Both the position numbers and the translations under genes were made by a program. A stretch of DNA of 14,211 nt from Verrucomicrobiota bacterium. Lineage in GTDB: Bacteria; Verrucomicrobiota; Lentisphaeria; Oligosphaerales; JAFGRS01. The stretch lies in assembly GCA_019136035.1 (NCBI GenBank), contig JAGVUW010000642.1, forward strand, positions 1 through 14,211. The letters run 5' to 3'. Of this stretch, positions 1 through 7,421 are shown piece after piece. Position 1 is the first letter of the stretch, and every line of letters begins with the position of its first letter. Below the pieces are notes generated by a model. That model was not told where the DNA came from, did no database searches, and worked only from the letters and a program-made list of their open reading frames with translations.

Positions 1-20
1 GGGCAGGCTGGGGCCTCGGT

Positions 21-40
21 CGCTCCCCGCGCGGGGAGCG
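21..40. repeat. 20-bp perfect palindrome
   Basis: CGCTCCCCGCGCGGGGAGCG is identical to its own reverse complement. It could form a strong GC stem or act as a symmetric protein site. No T-tract follows, so it is not a classical intrinsic terminator on either strand. Confidence 0.6.
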
Positions 41-160
41 TGGGTTGGAGAGGGGCTCGGGGTCACATCTGTCTTCGTGAGCTTGTATGAGCGGCTTCAC
101 AATGGCGGCAAGCCACGGGCACCAAGGGTGTGGAGGGGCCGGGCGCGGCGCCGCCGCAGA

Positions 161-179
161 CACAGGCGAGACGCCTGTG
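161..179. repeat. Short hairpin, 8-bp stem with AGA loop
   Basis: CACAGGCG, loop AGA, then CGCCTGTG, a perfect 8-bp stem. It lies 11 bases before dispersed repeat copy 1. I have the impression that very similar hairpins are scattered in genomes of the PVC group, but cannot verify that here. Confidence 0.55.
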
Positions 180-190
180 CCACTCTGACG

Positions 191-260
191 GGTCTTCCTC
201 CACTGGCCGGAACCTGCCAGTGACGGAAGCCGCAGTTTGCCGGAGACGTACGGCGTTGCC
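191..260 (+). repeat. Dispersed ~70-bp hairpin repeat, copy 1
   Basis: This segment aligns without gaps to 10386-10455, with 58 of 70 bases identical by hand count. Its core (194-229) is an inverted repeat. CACTGGC at 201-207 pairs with GCCAGTG at 216-222 across an 8-base loop, and CTTCC/GGAAG extends the stem beyond two mismatches. Most differences fall outside the stem or in the loop, as expected for a repeat kept for its structure. Same orientation as copy 2. Confidence 0.75.
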
Positions 261-810
261 ACTGATCTCCCGTTGGTGTCACCATGGGGCATTCGAGGTC
301 AGAGTTTCCCTTTGGAGTCAAGGGTTCTCGGCGCTTTTTGTCGGCACGCGAAAGTCCTCCCGGCGCACATTCCCAACCTCTGAGCCGACCTGTGGATGGT
401 TTTCCCAGGGAGCCATTGGGCATGCGGGCGCCACGCGGGCTTCTGGGGGCTGCATGGGGATGCAGGGATGGGCGAAGGCATTGGGCTCTCTCTGCAGGGC
501 GGTAACAGGACGGCAGTTGGAGGAGCGCGCGCGAAGGCGTCCAGGAGGCCTTCAGTGGCGGCCGCCGCGCCATGCTGTGCGTCCTGCGGGAATCTTCATG
601 GCAGTCCGACGGTCACCGGCAGGAGGTCGTCATAGGGCAAGTCCAAGGGCACGGAGCCAGGCGCGGCCTGATCGCTGCGCGGCGGCTGTGCGAGTCGGTA
701 CATCCGGCCGACATGGGTATTCCACTAGACCGGCTTGCCGGGGTGGGAAATACCTGTCCGTCGGCCACGCACCAGCCGAGGCCGGCCGAGGGGCACCAGG
801 GACAGGACGG

Positions 811-834
811 GCCACCGCGGCCACCGCGGCCACC
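811..834. repeat. 9-bp tandem repeat (about 2.7 copies)
   Basis: Unit GCCACCGCG occurs at 811-819 and 820-828, followed by a partial GCCACC at 829-834. It directly abuts the complement of the stop codon of the beta-barrel gene, so it forms the first bases of that gene's 3' untranslated region. Confidence 0.6.
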
Positions 835-2151
835 TCACCAGGAGCAGCGCACCGCCGCGTAGACATTGCTGTTGCGCTCGAACTGCCCGAAGAAGGTCCA
901 CGGGTCACGGCCGAGGAACCAATTGCCGCCGACCTCGACCAGCCAGCGGTCGTTGATCTTGTAGGCGGCGCTCGGCCGGAGGTAGGCGTCGGCGTCGGTG
1001 GGCGCGAGGTAGGCGAACAGCGACAGGGTGAGGTTCTGCTGCAGGAGTTTCTGCGTCAGGCGGGCGGTCACGACCTGCCGCCACTCATCCGTCGCCCGGG
1101 ACCCCGGCGGCAGCGTGCGGCGGTAGTCCTCGTAGTCCTGCATCCACTCGACGTAGGCCTGCAGGCCGAGGGTGCACTCCGACCACAGGTCCTGCTCGTA
1201 GCCCAGCAGGGCGCGGGCCTCGTCGTTGCGCACCATCGGGTCATCCCCGGAGCGATCTTCCGCCGAGTCGTAGTAGCCGACCTCAGCATGGGCGATGCCA
1301 CGCCCGACCGTCCCGCGCAGGCTCGCCCCCAGGACATTCAGCTCGGGGAAGGTGGCCACGCCGCGGTCCGGGTCCATCCCCCCGGGGCTCTTCCAGAAGC
1401 CGTGGTAGCCGTAGAGGGCCATCTCGTAGCCACGGAGATTCCGATAGAGCCGCGCGGCCATCTCGGCATCGTCGAACCACGCATCCGGCGGATCGACGCG
1501 CGTGCGGTCGTCCTCGCCGGCGCGGCGGCCCAGGGCGCTGTTCCAGTAGGACAGCCGCCGGCCGTCGATAAAGCGGTCGCTGTCGAAGCGCGGCACGTAG
1601 ACCAGATCCAGATTGGCGACGTCGTGGAAGAGGCTGACCTTCAACGCGTCCGACGGCGCCTTGAGGTACTCCTGATCGCGGCCGCAGAAGAACGCATTCC
1701 AGTCCTTCGGAAAGAGGTCGTTGATGAAGAGCAGGTCGCCCGTCCCCCAGGTCAGGATCTGGCGGCCGAGCTTCATATCCATGAACTCGGTCGGGCGCAG
1801 CATCAGGTTGGCCTCGCGCAGGTCGAGCCAGCCCTGACCGTCCTCGAGATCGATGTCGCGGTGCGGCTCGACGTCGTCGACGACGACATCCGGCACCAGC
1901 CGCAGGGTCGCGGCGTCCCAGTCGTGCTGCCAGCTCAACTGCAGGCGCGTCTCGAGCATGGAGACGCTCTGCGATTCGGAGTCCGACTGGGTGCGCACCC
2001 CGGCACGGGTGTCCCAGAAGCCGTGGAGGTCCTCGGCCAGGCTCTGCCCGAGCCGGCCAAGACCGCCGCCATCCTCGGCGGCACGGGCTGCCGTCAGACC
2101 ACACGCCGCCACAACCCCGACGACCCCCGCAACCAGGCTGCGAAACCGCAT
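835..2151 (-). CDS. Putative outer-membrane beta-barrel protein (DUF1302-like)
   Basis: A 438-residue protein with a signal peptide (hydrophobic stretch about residues 5-20, likely signal peptidase I cleavage after ARA at 24). The mature part has the alternating polar/hydrophobic pattern of beta-strands. It has a conserved-looking segment at about 129-151 (GRQILTWGTGDLLFINDLFP) and ends in a Tyr...Trp strand with a C-terminal Trp, the usual signature for BAM-dependent insertion. The start is supported by an AGAGGAAAGG Shine-Dalgarno region about 8 bases upstream. It is the last gene of an operon with a LolA-like protein (75 bp upstream) and an RND exporter. In proteobacteria, DUF1302-type proteins accompany such exporters, so this is probably the outer-membrane partner. 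Family assignment is by motif and context. It could instead be a generic porin-like protein. Confidence 0.72.
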   Translation of the reverse strand: MRFRSLVAGVVGVVAACGLTAARAAEDGGGLGRLGQSLAEDLHGFWDTRAGVRTQSDSESQSVSMLETRLQLSWQHDWDAATLRLVPDVVVDDVEPHRDIDLEDGQGWLDLREANLMLRPTEFMDMKLGRQILTWGTGDLLFINDLFPKDWNAFFCGRDQEYLKAPSDALKVSLFHDVANLDLVYVPRFDSDRFIDGRRLSYWNSALGRRAGEDDRTRVDPPDAWFDDAEMAARLYRNLRGYEMALYGYHGFWKSPGGMDPDRGVATFPELNVLGASLRGTVGRGIAHAEVGYYDSAEDRSGDDPMVRNDEARALLGYEQDLWSECTLGLQAYVEWMQDYEDYRRTLPPGSRATDEWRQVVTARLTQKLLQQNLTLSLFAYLAPTDADAYLRPSAAYKINDRWLVEVGGNWFLGRDPWTFFGQFERNSNVYAAVRCSW

Positions 2152-2226
2152 CGCCGGCCCCTTTCCTCTCAGCCCCGATCCATAGCCCGACCGGACGCAC
2201 CCGCATACCGCTCCGCCCCACGCGCC

Positions 2227-3048
2227 TCAGCGCAGGTAGCGCCGCGGCGCCGCGCGCAGGTAGCGCTCGGTGAAGATGCTCTCGGGGATATCCAGGTCAT
2301 AGGCGACATCGCTGTAGGTGTTGACCGTGTTGCCGCCGCTGCGCAGATCGCTCATGCGCGCCTTCATCACCGTTGGGAAGCCCTGCACCTCCGTGACCTC
2401 GAGGGCCTCGTAGACGCGGTACAGGGTGCCGTTCCGGTCGAAGAACTCGATGCGGCTCGGGATATAGTTCTTGCGGTCGACCTCCATGGTGTAGTAGCTG
2501 AACTCGACCGCGGCGGCGTCCTTCGGCGTGTGCTTGAGCTTGAAGTGCGTCTCGGTCGTGCCCAGCAGCTCGTGCTGGTCGTCGTCGATGCGCCGCCCGG
2601 AGACATCCTCGTAGAAAAAGTCCGAACCGACGAAGCTGGTGCGCTTGTCGCTGGCGGCAATGCGTTTGACCAGGTCGAGGCCCGGCAGGTAGAGCCAGCG
2701 GTCGTCATCACGGTCGAGGTGCTTCCAGACCATGAAGGCCATCTTGTTGACATCGGCCGGACGTGTGAAATACACGTACATCCTCTGGCCGCCGCAGTAC
2801 GTCTCGTCGGTGCCCTCGGGACGGTCGTCACGCCGCAGGATGGTCATCTGGCGCTCACGCGTGCGGCCCTGGGCGTCAGTGATGGTCATCTGCACCTGCG
2901 CGCGCCCGTCGCGGCCCTGGTAGTATGCCGCCAGGTTGGTGCGCGTGACAATCTCGTCGAGCGTCGGCACGGCCTCCTGAGCCAGGCCGTTGAGTACCGC
3001 GACGAGGCTCACTATCATGGCATTCCGGAGCAGTCGGGTGGTCGGCAT
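2227..3048 (-). CDS. Outer membrane lipoprotein-sorting protein (LolA-like, PF17131 type)
   Basis: A 273-residue predicted periplasmic protein. A signal peptide covers about residues 1-23 (RLLRNA, then hydrophobic MIVSLVAVL, likely cleavage near GLA/QE). The body resembles the LolA-like fold that sits beside MMPL/RND exporters: repeated beta-strands (YVYFTRPADVNKMAF about 91-105, RWLYLPGLDLVKRI about 117-130), the typical SFVGSDFFYEDVSGR at 138-152, and a C-terminal strand set about 180-250. Such proteins are thought to carry a lipid or other hydrophobic ligand across the periplasm. The frame is open for another 95 codons upstream, but an AAGGAG site sits just before the chosen ATG and the signal peptide begins there. 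It lies 77 bp after the RND gene and 75 bp before the barrel gene, so co-transcription is likely. The substrate cannot be read from the sequence. Confidence 0.85.
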   Translation of the reverse strand: MPTTRLLRNAMIVSLVAVLNGLAQEAVPTLDEIVTRTNLAAYYQGRDGRAQVQMTITDAQGRTRERQMTILRRDDRPEGTDETYCGGQRMYVYFTRPADVNKMAFMVWKHLDRDDDRWLYLPGLDLVKRIAASDKRTSFVGSDFFYEDVSGRRIDDDQHELLGTTETHFKLKHTPKDAAAVEFSYYTMEVDRKNYIPSRIEFFDRNGTLYRVYEALEVTEVQGFPTVMKARMSDLRSGGNTVNTYSDVAYDLDIPESIFTERYLRAAPRRYLR

Positions 3049-3125
3049 GATCGATCTCCTTGATGGACGGTGTATCGCACGAGACTTAGGCAACACCCGC
3101 GGCGCGCCCCGGCCCCACCGGGCCG

Positions 3126-6011
3126 TCATGGCGCCGCCGGCGCGCCGGGAACGCCCCGACCCGGCAGCGAGCACGGCGCCCGACGCGAGGCGAAGCGGCA
3201 CAGCCCTGCCATGACCAGGACAATCCCCGCCGCGACCCACATCCAGGTGGTCCAGCGCAGATCCGCGACCTGGTACATGTTCACCACCACGGTCAACGCC
3301 ACGACGACCGCACTGACCAGGCAGGTGACGCACTTCCCGGGACGCACCCCCGGCGCGGCGCTCGGGAAGAGCCTCGACTCAAAGACCGTCACCAGCGCCG
3401 GCAGTATCAGCAGCGTCGCGATGCCGGAGAAGGCCATGATCGCGGCCAGGAAGACGCCCACCGTCTTGTACGGCACCAGCGGCGCCGCCAGCAGCGGCAG
3501 GAAGCCGACTGCGATCACCACCACGTTGCGCATGATTGCCCGCGCCGGCTCGCCAAACACCGGCCCGGCCGCCGCCGACCAGGTGCCATGACGCTCACGC
3601 ATCATGCGCGTGTGCTCCAGAAAGTGAATCGCGAAATCCACCGCCAGACCCAGCGCCAGCGCCGACAGCACCGCCACCGGCATGTCGTAGTCCTTGCCCA
3701 CCAGGCCCAGAGCGCCGTAGAGGAAGGCAATCGTGATGGTCAGCGGCACCATGCTCAGGATGCCCCACAGGGCCGAGCGGAAGAGGATCGTCATCATCAG
3801 GAAGACGACGAGGAAGCTGCCCAGGAAGGACCCCAGCATGCCCCAGACCATCTTCTCCTGCCAGACCACATTGATGTAGGTCAGGCCGAACCAGTCGTGC
3901 CGGAGCCGCACCGGCGGCGGCGTCGCCGCGATGTACGCATCCACGGCCTCGACCACCGCGGCCATGTCGACGTTGTCGCCGCTGCGCAGTTGCAGCCACA
4001 GCGAGGTGGTCTGGTAATCCGGCGTGACGAAGTGCCCGAGGTCCTGCGGCCGGTGGCTGTTCTGGTAGGTGATCAGGCACTGGCCCACCGCCTCGGGCGT
4101 CGCCGGAATCGCAAAGCGCTCCTCGGCGCCCTCAAAGAGCTCGCGGTGGACCGTCTTGACGATGTCCGCCAGGGAGTTGACCTTGCCGACCCGGCCCTGC
4201 TGCAGGAGGTGCTTCTGGAGCCCCTCCATGTAGGCCAGCACCGCGGGCTGCTTGAAGGTCTCGCCGCGCAGGGCCTCGCGGTCGATCGCCTCGATCACGG
4301 CGTCCCAGGCCTCGAGGTCGTCATCCGCGGCCGCGCCGGCCAGCTCGCTGGCGCGCTCATTCAGCGCCGCGAAGAACGCCTCCGCGCTCGGCGTCGACTC
4401 CAGCAGGCCCGCAGCCGCGGCCTCGAGGGCGGTCACCGCCTTGGCCGCACCCGGGCCCGCCTCGGCCCGCAGGCGCGTCTGGAAGGCCTCCCAGGCGGCA
4501 CGGGCGGTGCGCGCTTCGGCCGGCGTCGCCAGGACCAGGTGTGCCATGTAGGTCCCCCCGAAATGCTCGTTCAGCACACGGTCGGCGACCCGTATCGGGT
4601 GGCTCCGGGTGAACCACTTCACCGGGTTGTCATTCACCTGGATGCGCGAGATCCCGTAGATCGCCACCGCCAGGACCGCCACGGACAGCGCCAGGATCAG
4701 CCGCGCCCGGCGGTAGGTCAGCCGCCCTGTGGCCACAAGCAGCCGCGACAGCCTCGAGTCCTGCGCCTCCTGGTCGGCACTGCTGCCCGCACGCGCTCCG
4801 AAGTTCTCCAGGAGCCGTTCCGGCAGGAGGACCACGAAGGCAGGGATGAAGGTCATCGTCAGCACCCACGCCATGGCTACACCCAGAGCACAGAAGAGCC
4901 CGAAGACCTGCACCGGCGGTATCGGCGTCGTCGCCAGCGAGGCGAAGCCGGCGATGGTCGTCAGCGAGGTGTAGAGCATCGCCATGAACAGGGTGTCCAT
5001 GACCTCGAGGACCGTGCGGCGACGGTCATGGCTGGCATGATAGCGATCGAAGAACAGCGACAGGATGTGCACCGAGTCCAGCACCGACATCGGCATGATG
5101 AAGATCGGGATCATCGAACTCATGATGTGGATCGTCTGGCCGGTGACAATCAGCAGGCCCATGGTCAGAATCACCGCCACCACCGCCAGGATCATCGGCG
5201 CCGTGATCAGCACCGGCTTGCGGAAGAACCACCACAGCAGGAGGAAGATGATCAGCATCGCCAGCGGCGCCGAAATCGCCATCTGCACGAACATCTCCAC
5301 GCCGAAGGTGTCCTCGGCCACCGGCAGGCCCGTGATGTGGTAGCGCTCGTCACCCTCAAGACCGGCGATGCGCTCACGCAACTTGGCGTAGACCTTGTAG
5401 CTCTGGTCTTTCGAGGTCAGCGGCAGATACAGACAGAGGGCCTTGCCGTCTTCCGACACCAGGGTCCCGTTAAGGAAAGGAATACGCTGCGCCTTGGCGC
5501 GGATGGCCAGAGCCTCCTCATCGGTCGCGGGCGGCTCGGCCATCAGCCACGAGAAGCGCACCTCGCCCGGCCCGCCGGGTTCGATGCTGTCCACCGTGTT
5601 CGGCGCAATCAGGTCGACCGCGATGACGCCGGCCTGACGCGAGGGGTCCCGCGCATCCGGCCAGACCAGGGTCTCGGAAAACACCGCCAGATCATAGATG
5701 CGCCGCAGCGAGGCCGGGTTGAAGACGCCCTCGGGATGGACGTCGTTCACCACCCCCAGCACGACCATGTCATGCATCGCGAACGCCTCTTTCATGTCAT
5801 GATGAAAGACGCGCACCGCCTCACGCTCGGAGAGCATGTTCTCAGGGTCGGTGTCGACACGGATGCCCGGCAGCCACGGCACCGCCTTGGGAAAAAGACT
5901 CGGCAGGGACCCGGCCAGGAGCAGCCCCAGCGTGGCCAGACCCACCAGAACCATCACCCAGCGCGGATGGTCCACCGACCAGCGTACCATCGCCATCCCC
6001 AGTGTCTTCAT
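3126..6011 (-). CDS. RND superfamily (MMPL/COG1033-type) exporter
   Basis: A 961-residue inner-membrane transporter with the duplicated RND plan. TM1 is at about 17-35, followed by a first periplasmic domain (about 45-240). A bundle of TM2-6 lies at about 243-396 (MPMSVLDSVHILSLFFDRYH at 306-325) and TM7 at about 436-454. A large, partly helical second periplasmic domain (about 460-720) precedes TM8-12 at about 722-876. The second bundle carries GLAVDFAIHFLEH (788-800), the Gly-rich Asp-containing TM segment linked to proton coupling in this superfamily. Unusually, two more hydrophobic segments follow (about 894-911 and 922-938) before a basic, Ala/Pro-rich tail. The Shine-Dalgarno sequence is weak (ACGGGGGGC). 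It is the first gene of the operon with the LolA-like and beta-barrel genes, and the likely motor for exporting a lipid or hydrophobic molecule. A 6-bp stem at 3110-3125 follows the stop codon. Confidence 0.9.
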   Translation of the reverse strand: MKTLGMAMVRWSVDHPRWVMVLVGLATLGLLLAGSLPSLFPKAVPWLPGIRVDTDPENMLSEREAVRVFHHDMKEAFAMHDMVVLGVVNDVHPEGVFNPASLRRIYDLAVFSETLVWPDARDPSRQAGVIAVDLIAPNTVDSIEPGGPGEVRFSWLMAEPPATDEEALAIRAKAQRIPFLNGTLVSEDGKALCLYLPLTSKDQSYKVYAKLRERIAGLEGDERYHITGLPVAEDTFGVEMFVQMAISAPLAMLIIFLLLWWFFRKPVLITAPMILAVVAVILTMGLLIVTGQTIHIMSSMIPIFIMPMSVLDSVHILSLFFDRYHASHDRRRTVLEVMDTLFMAMLYTSLTTIAGFASLATTPIPPVQVFGLFCALGVAMAWVLTMTFIPAFVVLLPERLLENFGARAGSSADQEAQDSRLSRLLVATGRLTYRRARLILALSVAVLAVAIYGISRIQVNDNPVKWFTRSHPIRVADRVLNEHFGGTYMAHLVLATPAEARTARAAWEAFQTRLRAEAGPGAAKAVTALEAAAAGLLESTPSAEAFFAALNERASELAGAAADDDLEAWDAVIEAIDREALRGETFKQPAVLAYMEGLQKHLLQQGRVGKVNSLADIVKTVHRELFEGAEERFAIPATPEAVGQCLITYQNSHRPQDLGHFVTPDYQTTSLWLQLRSGDNVDMAAVVEAVDAYIAATPPPVRLRHDWFGLTYINVVWQEKMVWGMLGSFLGSFLVVFLMMTILFRSALWGILSMVPLTITIAFLYGALGLVGKDYDMPVAVLSALALGLAVDFAIHFLEHTRMMRERHGTWSAAAGPVFGEPARAIMRNVVVIAVGFLPLLAAPLVPYKTVGVFLAAIMAFSGIATLLILPALVTVFESRLFPSAAPGVRPGKCVTCLVSAVVVALTVVVNMYQVADLRWTTWMWVAAGIVLVMAGLCRFASRRAPCSLPGRGVPGAPAAP

Positions 6012-6415
6012 GCGCGATGCCCCCCGTGCCTGCGACCCGACAGCCCCGAGGTCCGGGGCGACCGGTCTGACCTGCCCATTACCCTACGCCCGCCACCGCG
6101 CCAGCGCCAGCGCAGCCCCAGACGCCTCAGGGCTGATCGAAGAGCGCGTCAGCGCTCGCCTGGTCACCCTCGTATGGAACTTCGCGTCGTCGCGCTGTCG
6201 ATGCCGCCCGGCTCGTGGACGCCTTCGCGTCTGTGGACACTCGCGCTCCACACCGGTGGCATGCGATGGTTCGCCTTGCCATGGCCGGCGCCCCGGGCGC
6301 CGGAGACGTCGCTGAAGGGGCGCCAGAACCGGACCTCCAAACAGCCCGCAGGCCCTCGGCCTGCGCCTCGATCGCGGCCCTCAGCCCCGGCGCCGTCGCG
6401 AGCACGAATCACGTA

Positions 6416-6439
6416 GGTCCACGGCGCCGTCCGTGGACC
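6416..6439. terminator. Hairpin downstream of peroxiredoxin remnant
   Basis: GGTCCACGG, a 6-base loop, then CCGTGGACC: a perfect 9-bp stem. It lies 48 bases beyond the stop codon of the peroxiredoxin remnant on the minus strand and is one of two tandem hairpins. No T-tract follows, so terminator function is only inferred. Confidence 0.4.
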
Positions 6440-6440
6440 T

Positions 6441-6463
6441 CCCGGGCGACGTCGGCGCCCGGG
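6441..6463. terminator. Second hairpin downstream of peroxiredoxin remnant
   Basis: CCCGGGCG, a 7-base loop, then CGCCCGGG: a perfect 8-bp stem, one base from the neighbouring hairpin at 6416-6439. It is probably part of the original peroxiredoxin terminator region. There is no T-tract. Confidence 0.4.
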
Positions 6464-6487
6464 ATACGACTCGCGCAGCGCGTCAGG

Positions 6488-6715
6488 TTACTTCTTCCGC
6501 GGCACGTGGCAGAACCACCAGTCGTAGCCCTCGTACTCCTTCTGCCGCGTCGCCGCGTCCTTCTGACACTTCGGCGGCGGCACGATGATGCGGTCGCCAA
6601 TCAGCTCGTTGTTCGGCCAGCCCGCCGGAATCGCACCAAAGCGGTCCGACTCCTGTAACGCCTTCACCGCACGAACCACTTCGTCGATGTTCCGGCCGCA
6701 TGAATCGTGCAGCAT
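6488..6715 (-). pseudogene. Peroxiredoxin (AhpC/TSA family) C-terminal remnant
   Basis: The last ~70 residues match the end of AhpC/Prx-type peroxiredoxins. GRNIDEVVRAVKALQESDRF is followed by a WPNNELIGDRIIVPPP segment and a terminal YDWWFCHV motif close to the TAA stop. Homology begins at GRN (about 6697). The preceding MLHDSC and the sequence further upstream show no thioredoxin-fold domain and no peroxidatic-cysteine motif (TPVCT type) in any frame I read. Intact family members are about 200 residues, so roughly two thirds is missing and the product could not be a peroxidase. The minus frame stays open to 7303, but that upstream part is shadow sequence. Interpreted as a 5'-deleted pseudogene; an assembly join is an alternative. 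Confidence 0.75.
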
Positions 6716-7049
6716 GCGACGCTGCCACGGCCGTTCTCTGGTGTTCTGCAATCCTGGAAGAGGTCTCGCCGCAGCCCGTCCCCCCTCGCAAGCACCGCCC
6801 CATCGGTCTTTTGCGCGGCCTTGCACGCGCATTGGCATACCCACTGCTAGCACCCGGTGTGATATGTGGTCGTCCGATGCGATTGGCGGCGGATGGGAGC
6901 CTGCAGTCAGCGTGAGCGGGCATTGCAGTCCGATGGAGGCCGTCGCTGCGTGCGTCTCGGCGCTGCCGAGAGGCCTGCAACCGGCCCTCGCGGTTGGGCC
7001 GAGCGCGAGGCGGCGTGCGGTGTGCGGATCTCGATCAGGAGGGTTCGTG
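6716..7049. other. Spacer and leader upstream of the NifX-like cluster
   Basis: No supported gene. This stretch replaces the expected 5' part of the peroxiredoxin gene on the minus strand, and serves on the plus strand as the promoter and leader region of the NifX-like cluster. It contains a candidate sigma-54 site at 6832-6848 and a strong Shine-Dalgarno sequence (AGGAGG, 7036-7041) for the first gene. Confidence 0.5.
6832..6848 (+). promoter_or_regulatory. Candidate sigma-54 (-24/-12) promoter
   Basis: TTGGCATACCCACTGCT resembles the RpoN consensus (YTGGCAC, 5 bases, TTGCW). The invariant GG and GC are exactly 10 bases apart (GG 6834-6835, GC 6846-6847). Mismatches are T for C at the end of TGGCAC and C for T at the start of TTGC. 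Transcription would start near 6859, about 190 bases before the first NifX-like gene. I saw no NifA-type upstream site (TGT-N10-ACA). Chance matches to this motif are common, so confidence is modest. Confidence 0.33.
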
Positions 7050-7412
7050 ATGACCGTCGTAGTGACAGCCCGAGGCGAGACCGCGGAGGCGGAGGTCGAC
7101 AGCCGCTTTGGTCGCACCGCCTTCCTGCTCCAGACCGACACGGCGACCGGCGCCTGCCAGGCGCACGGCAACCGCCCCAACCTGCAGGCCGCCCAGGGCG
7201 CCGGGATCCAGACCGCACAGCGCGTCGCCGATCTCGCCCCCGACGCCCTGATCACCGGCAACCTCGGCCCGAAGGCCTTCCGCGTCCTGCAGGCCGCCGG
7301 CATCCGCGCCTACCGCTGCGCCGGCGGCACCGCCGCGGAGGCGGTGCGGCACTTCCAGGACGGCAAGCTGACGGAGCTGACCGCCGCCAATGTCGAGGGC
7401 CACTGGGCCTGA
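7050..7412 (+). CDS. NifX/NafY-family Fe-Mo cofactor-binding-like protein
   Basis: A 120-residue protein of the dinitrogenase iron-molybdenum cofactor biosynthesis family (COG1433, PF02579), a small single-domain ribonuclease-H-like fold that binds metal-sulfur cofactors. Typical features are present: an N-terminal strand, DSRFGRTAFLLQTD (16-29), NRPNLQAAQGAGIQTAQ (41-57), DALITGNLGPKAFRVLQAAG (64-83) and the C-terminal NVEGHW. The start ATG has AGGAGG eight bases upstream; a GTG directly before it is possible. It is the first gene of a cluster with an MBL-fold hydrolase (9 bases downstream) and a second family member. No nitrogenase genes are visible here, and such proteins often occur in non-diazotrophs beside Mrp/NBP35-type ATPases, so a role in nitrogen fixation should not be assumed. 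Confidence 0.9.
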   Translation: MTVVVTARGETAEAEVDSRFGRTAFLLQTDTATGACQAHGNRPNLQAAQGAGIQTAQRVADLAPDALITGNLGPKAFRVLQAAGIRAYRCAGGTAAEAVRHFQDGKLTELTAANVEGHWA

Positions 7413-7421
7413 GCCTGCCCC

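Larger units (their letters stand above)
1..834. other. Non-coding region with dispersed repeats, left edge
   Basis: No convincing gene is visible on either strand. Long open frames here are GC-rich shadows with unnatural composition (rich in Arg, Ala, Pro, Gly and Ser) and no recognisable domain. The stretch holds a 20-bp perfect palindrome at 21-40, a short hairpin at 161-179, copy 1 of a ~70-bp dispersed repeat at 191-260, and a 9-bp tandem repeat at 811-834 that abuts the stop codon of the beta-barrel gene. The rest (about 261-810) shows nothing I can name. Confidence 0.6.
6012..6487. other. Non-coding region upstream of the RND operon
   Basis: No supported gene. Open frames on both strands are Arg/Ala/Pro-rich shadows without domains. 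The segment about 6170-6330 contains GTCCAC/GTGGAC-type words and an imperfect direct repeat, and looks like another dispersed element, but there is no second copy in this window to confirm it. Two adjacent hairpins occupy 6416-6463. The promoter of the leftward RND operon should lie near 6012-6150, but I see no convincing -35/-10 pair. Confidence 0.5.

Noticed and set aside
599..724. Minus-strand tail reading YDDLLPVTVGLP before a stop, looking like the end of a protein
   Set aside because: Only about 40 codons are open before an upstream stop. I recognise no family, and there is no ribosome binding site in a sensible place. It could be a gene fragment but cannot be supported.
130..3063. Very long open frame on the plus strand (977 codons)
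   Set aside because: It is antisense to the beta-barrel and LolA-like genes, which have signal peptides, ribosome binding sites and recognisable motifs. Its translation has no domain. Long antisense frames are expected at this GC content.
6127..6412. Minus-strand frames with CHRCGARVS or MPPVWSASVHRREG-like peptides
   Set aside because: One has a possible CxxC, but the two overlapping frames look equally (un)natural, and the DNA resembles a dispersed element. No start site or domain supports a gene.
3588..6416. Long plus-strand frame (942 codons)
   Set aside because: It is antisense to the RND exporter. The peptide is dominated by Arg, His, Gln and Asp, with no membrane segments or motifs.
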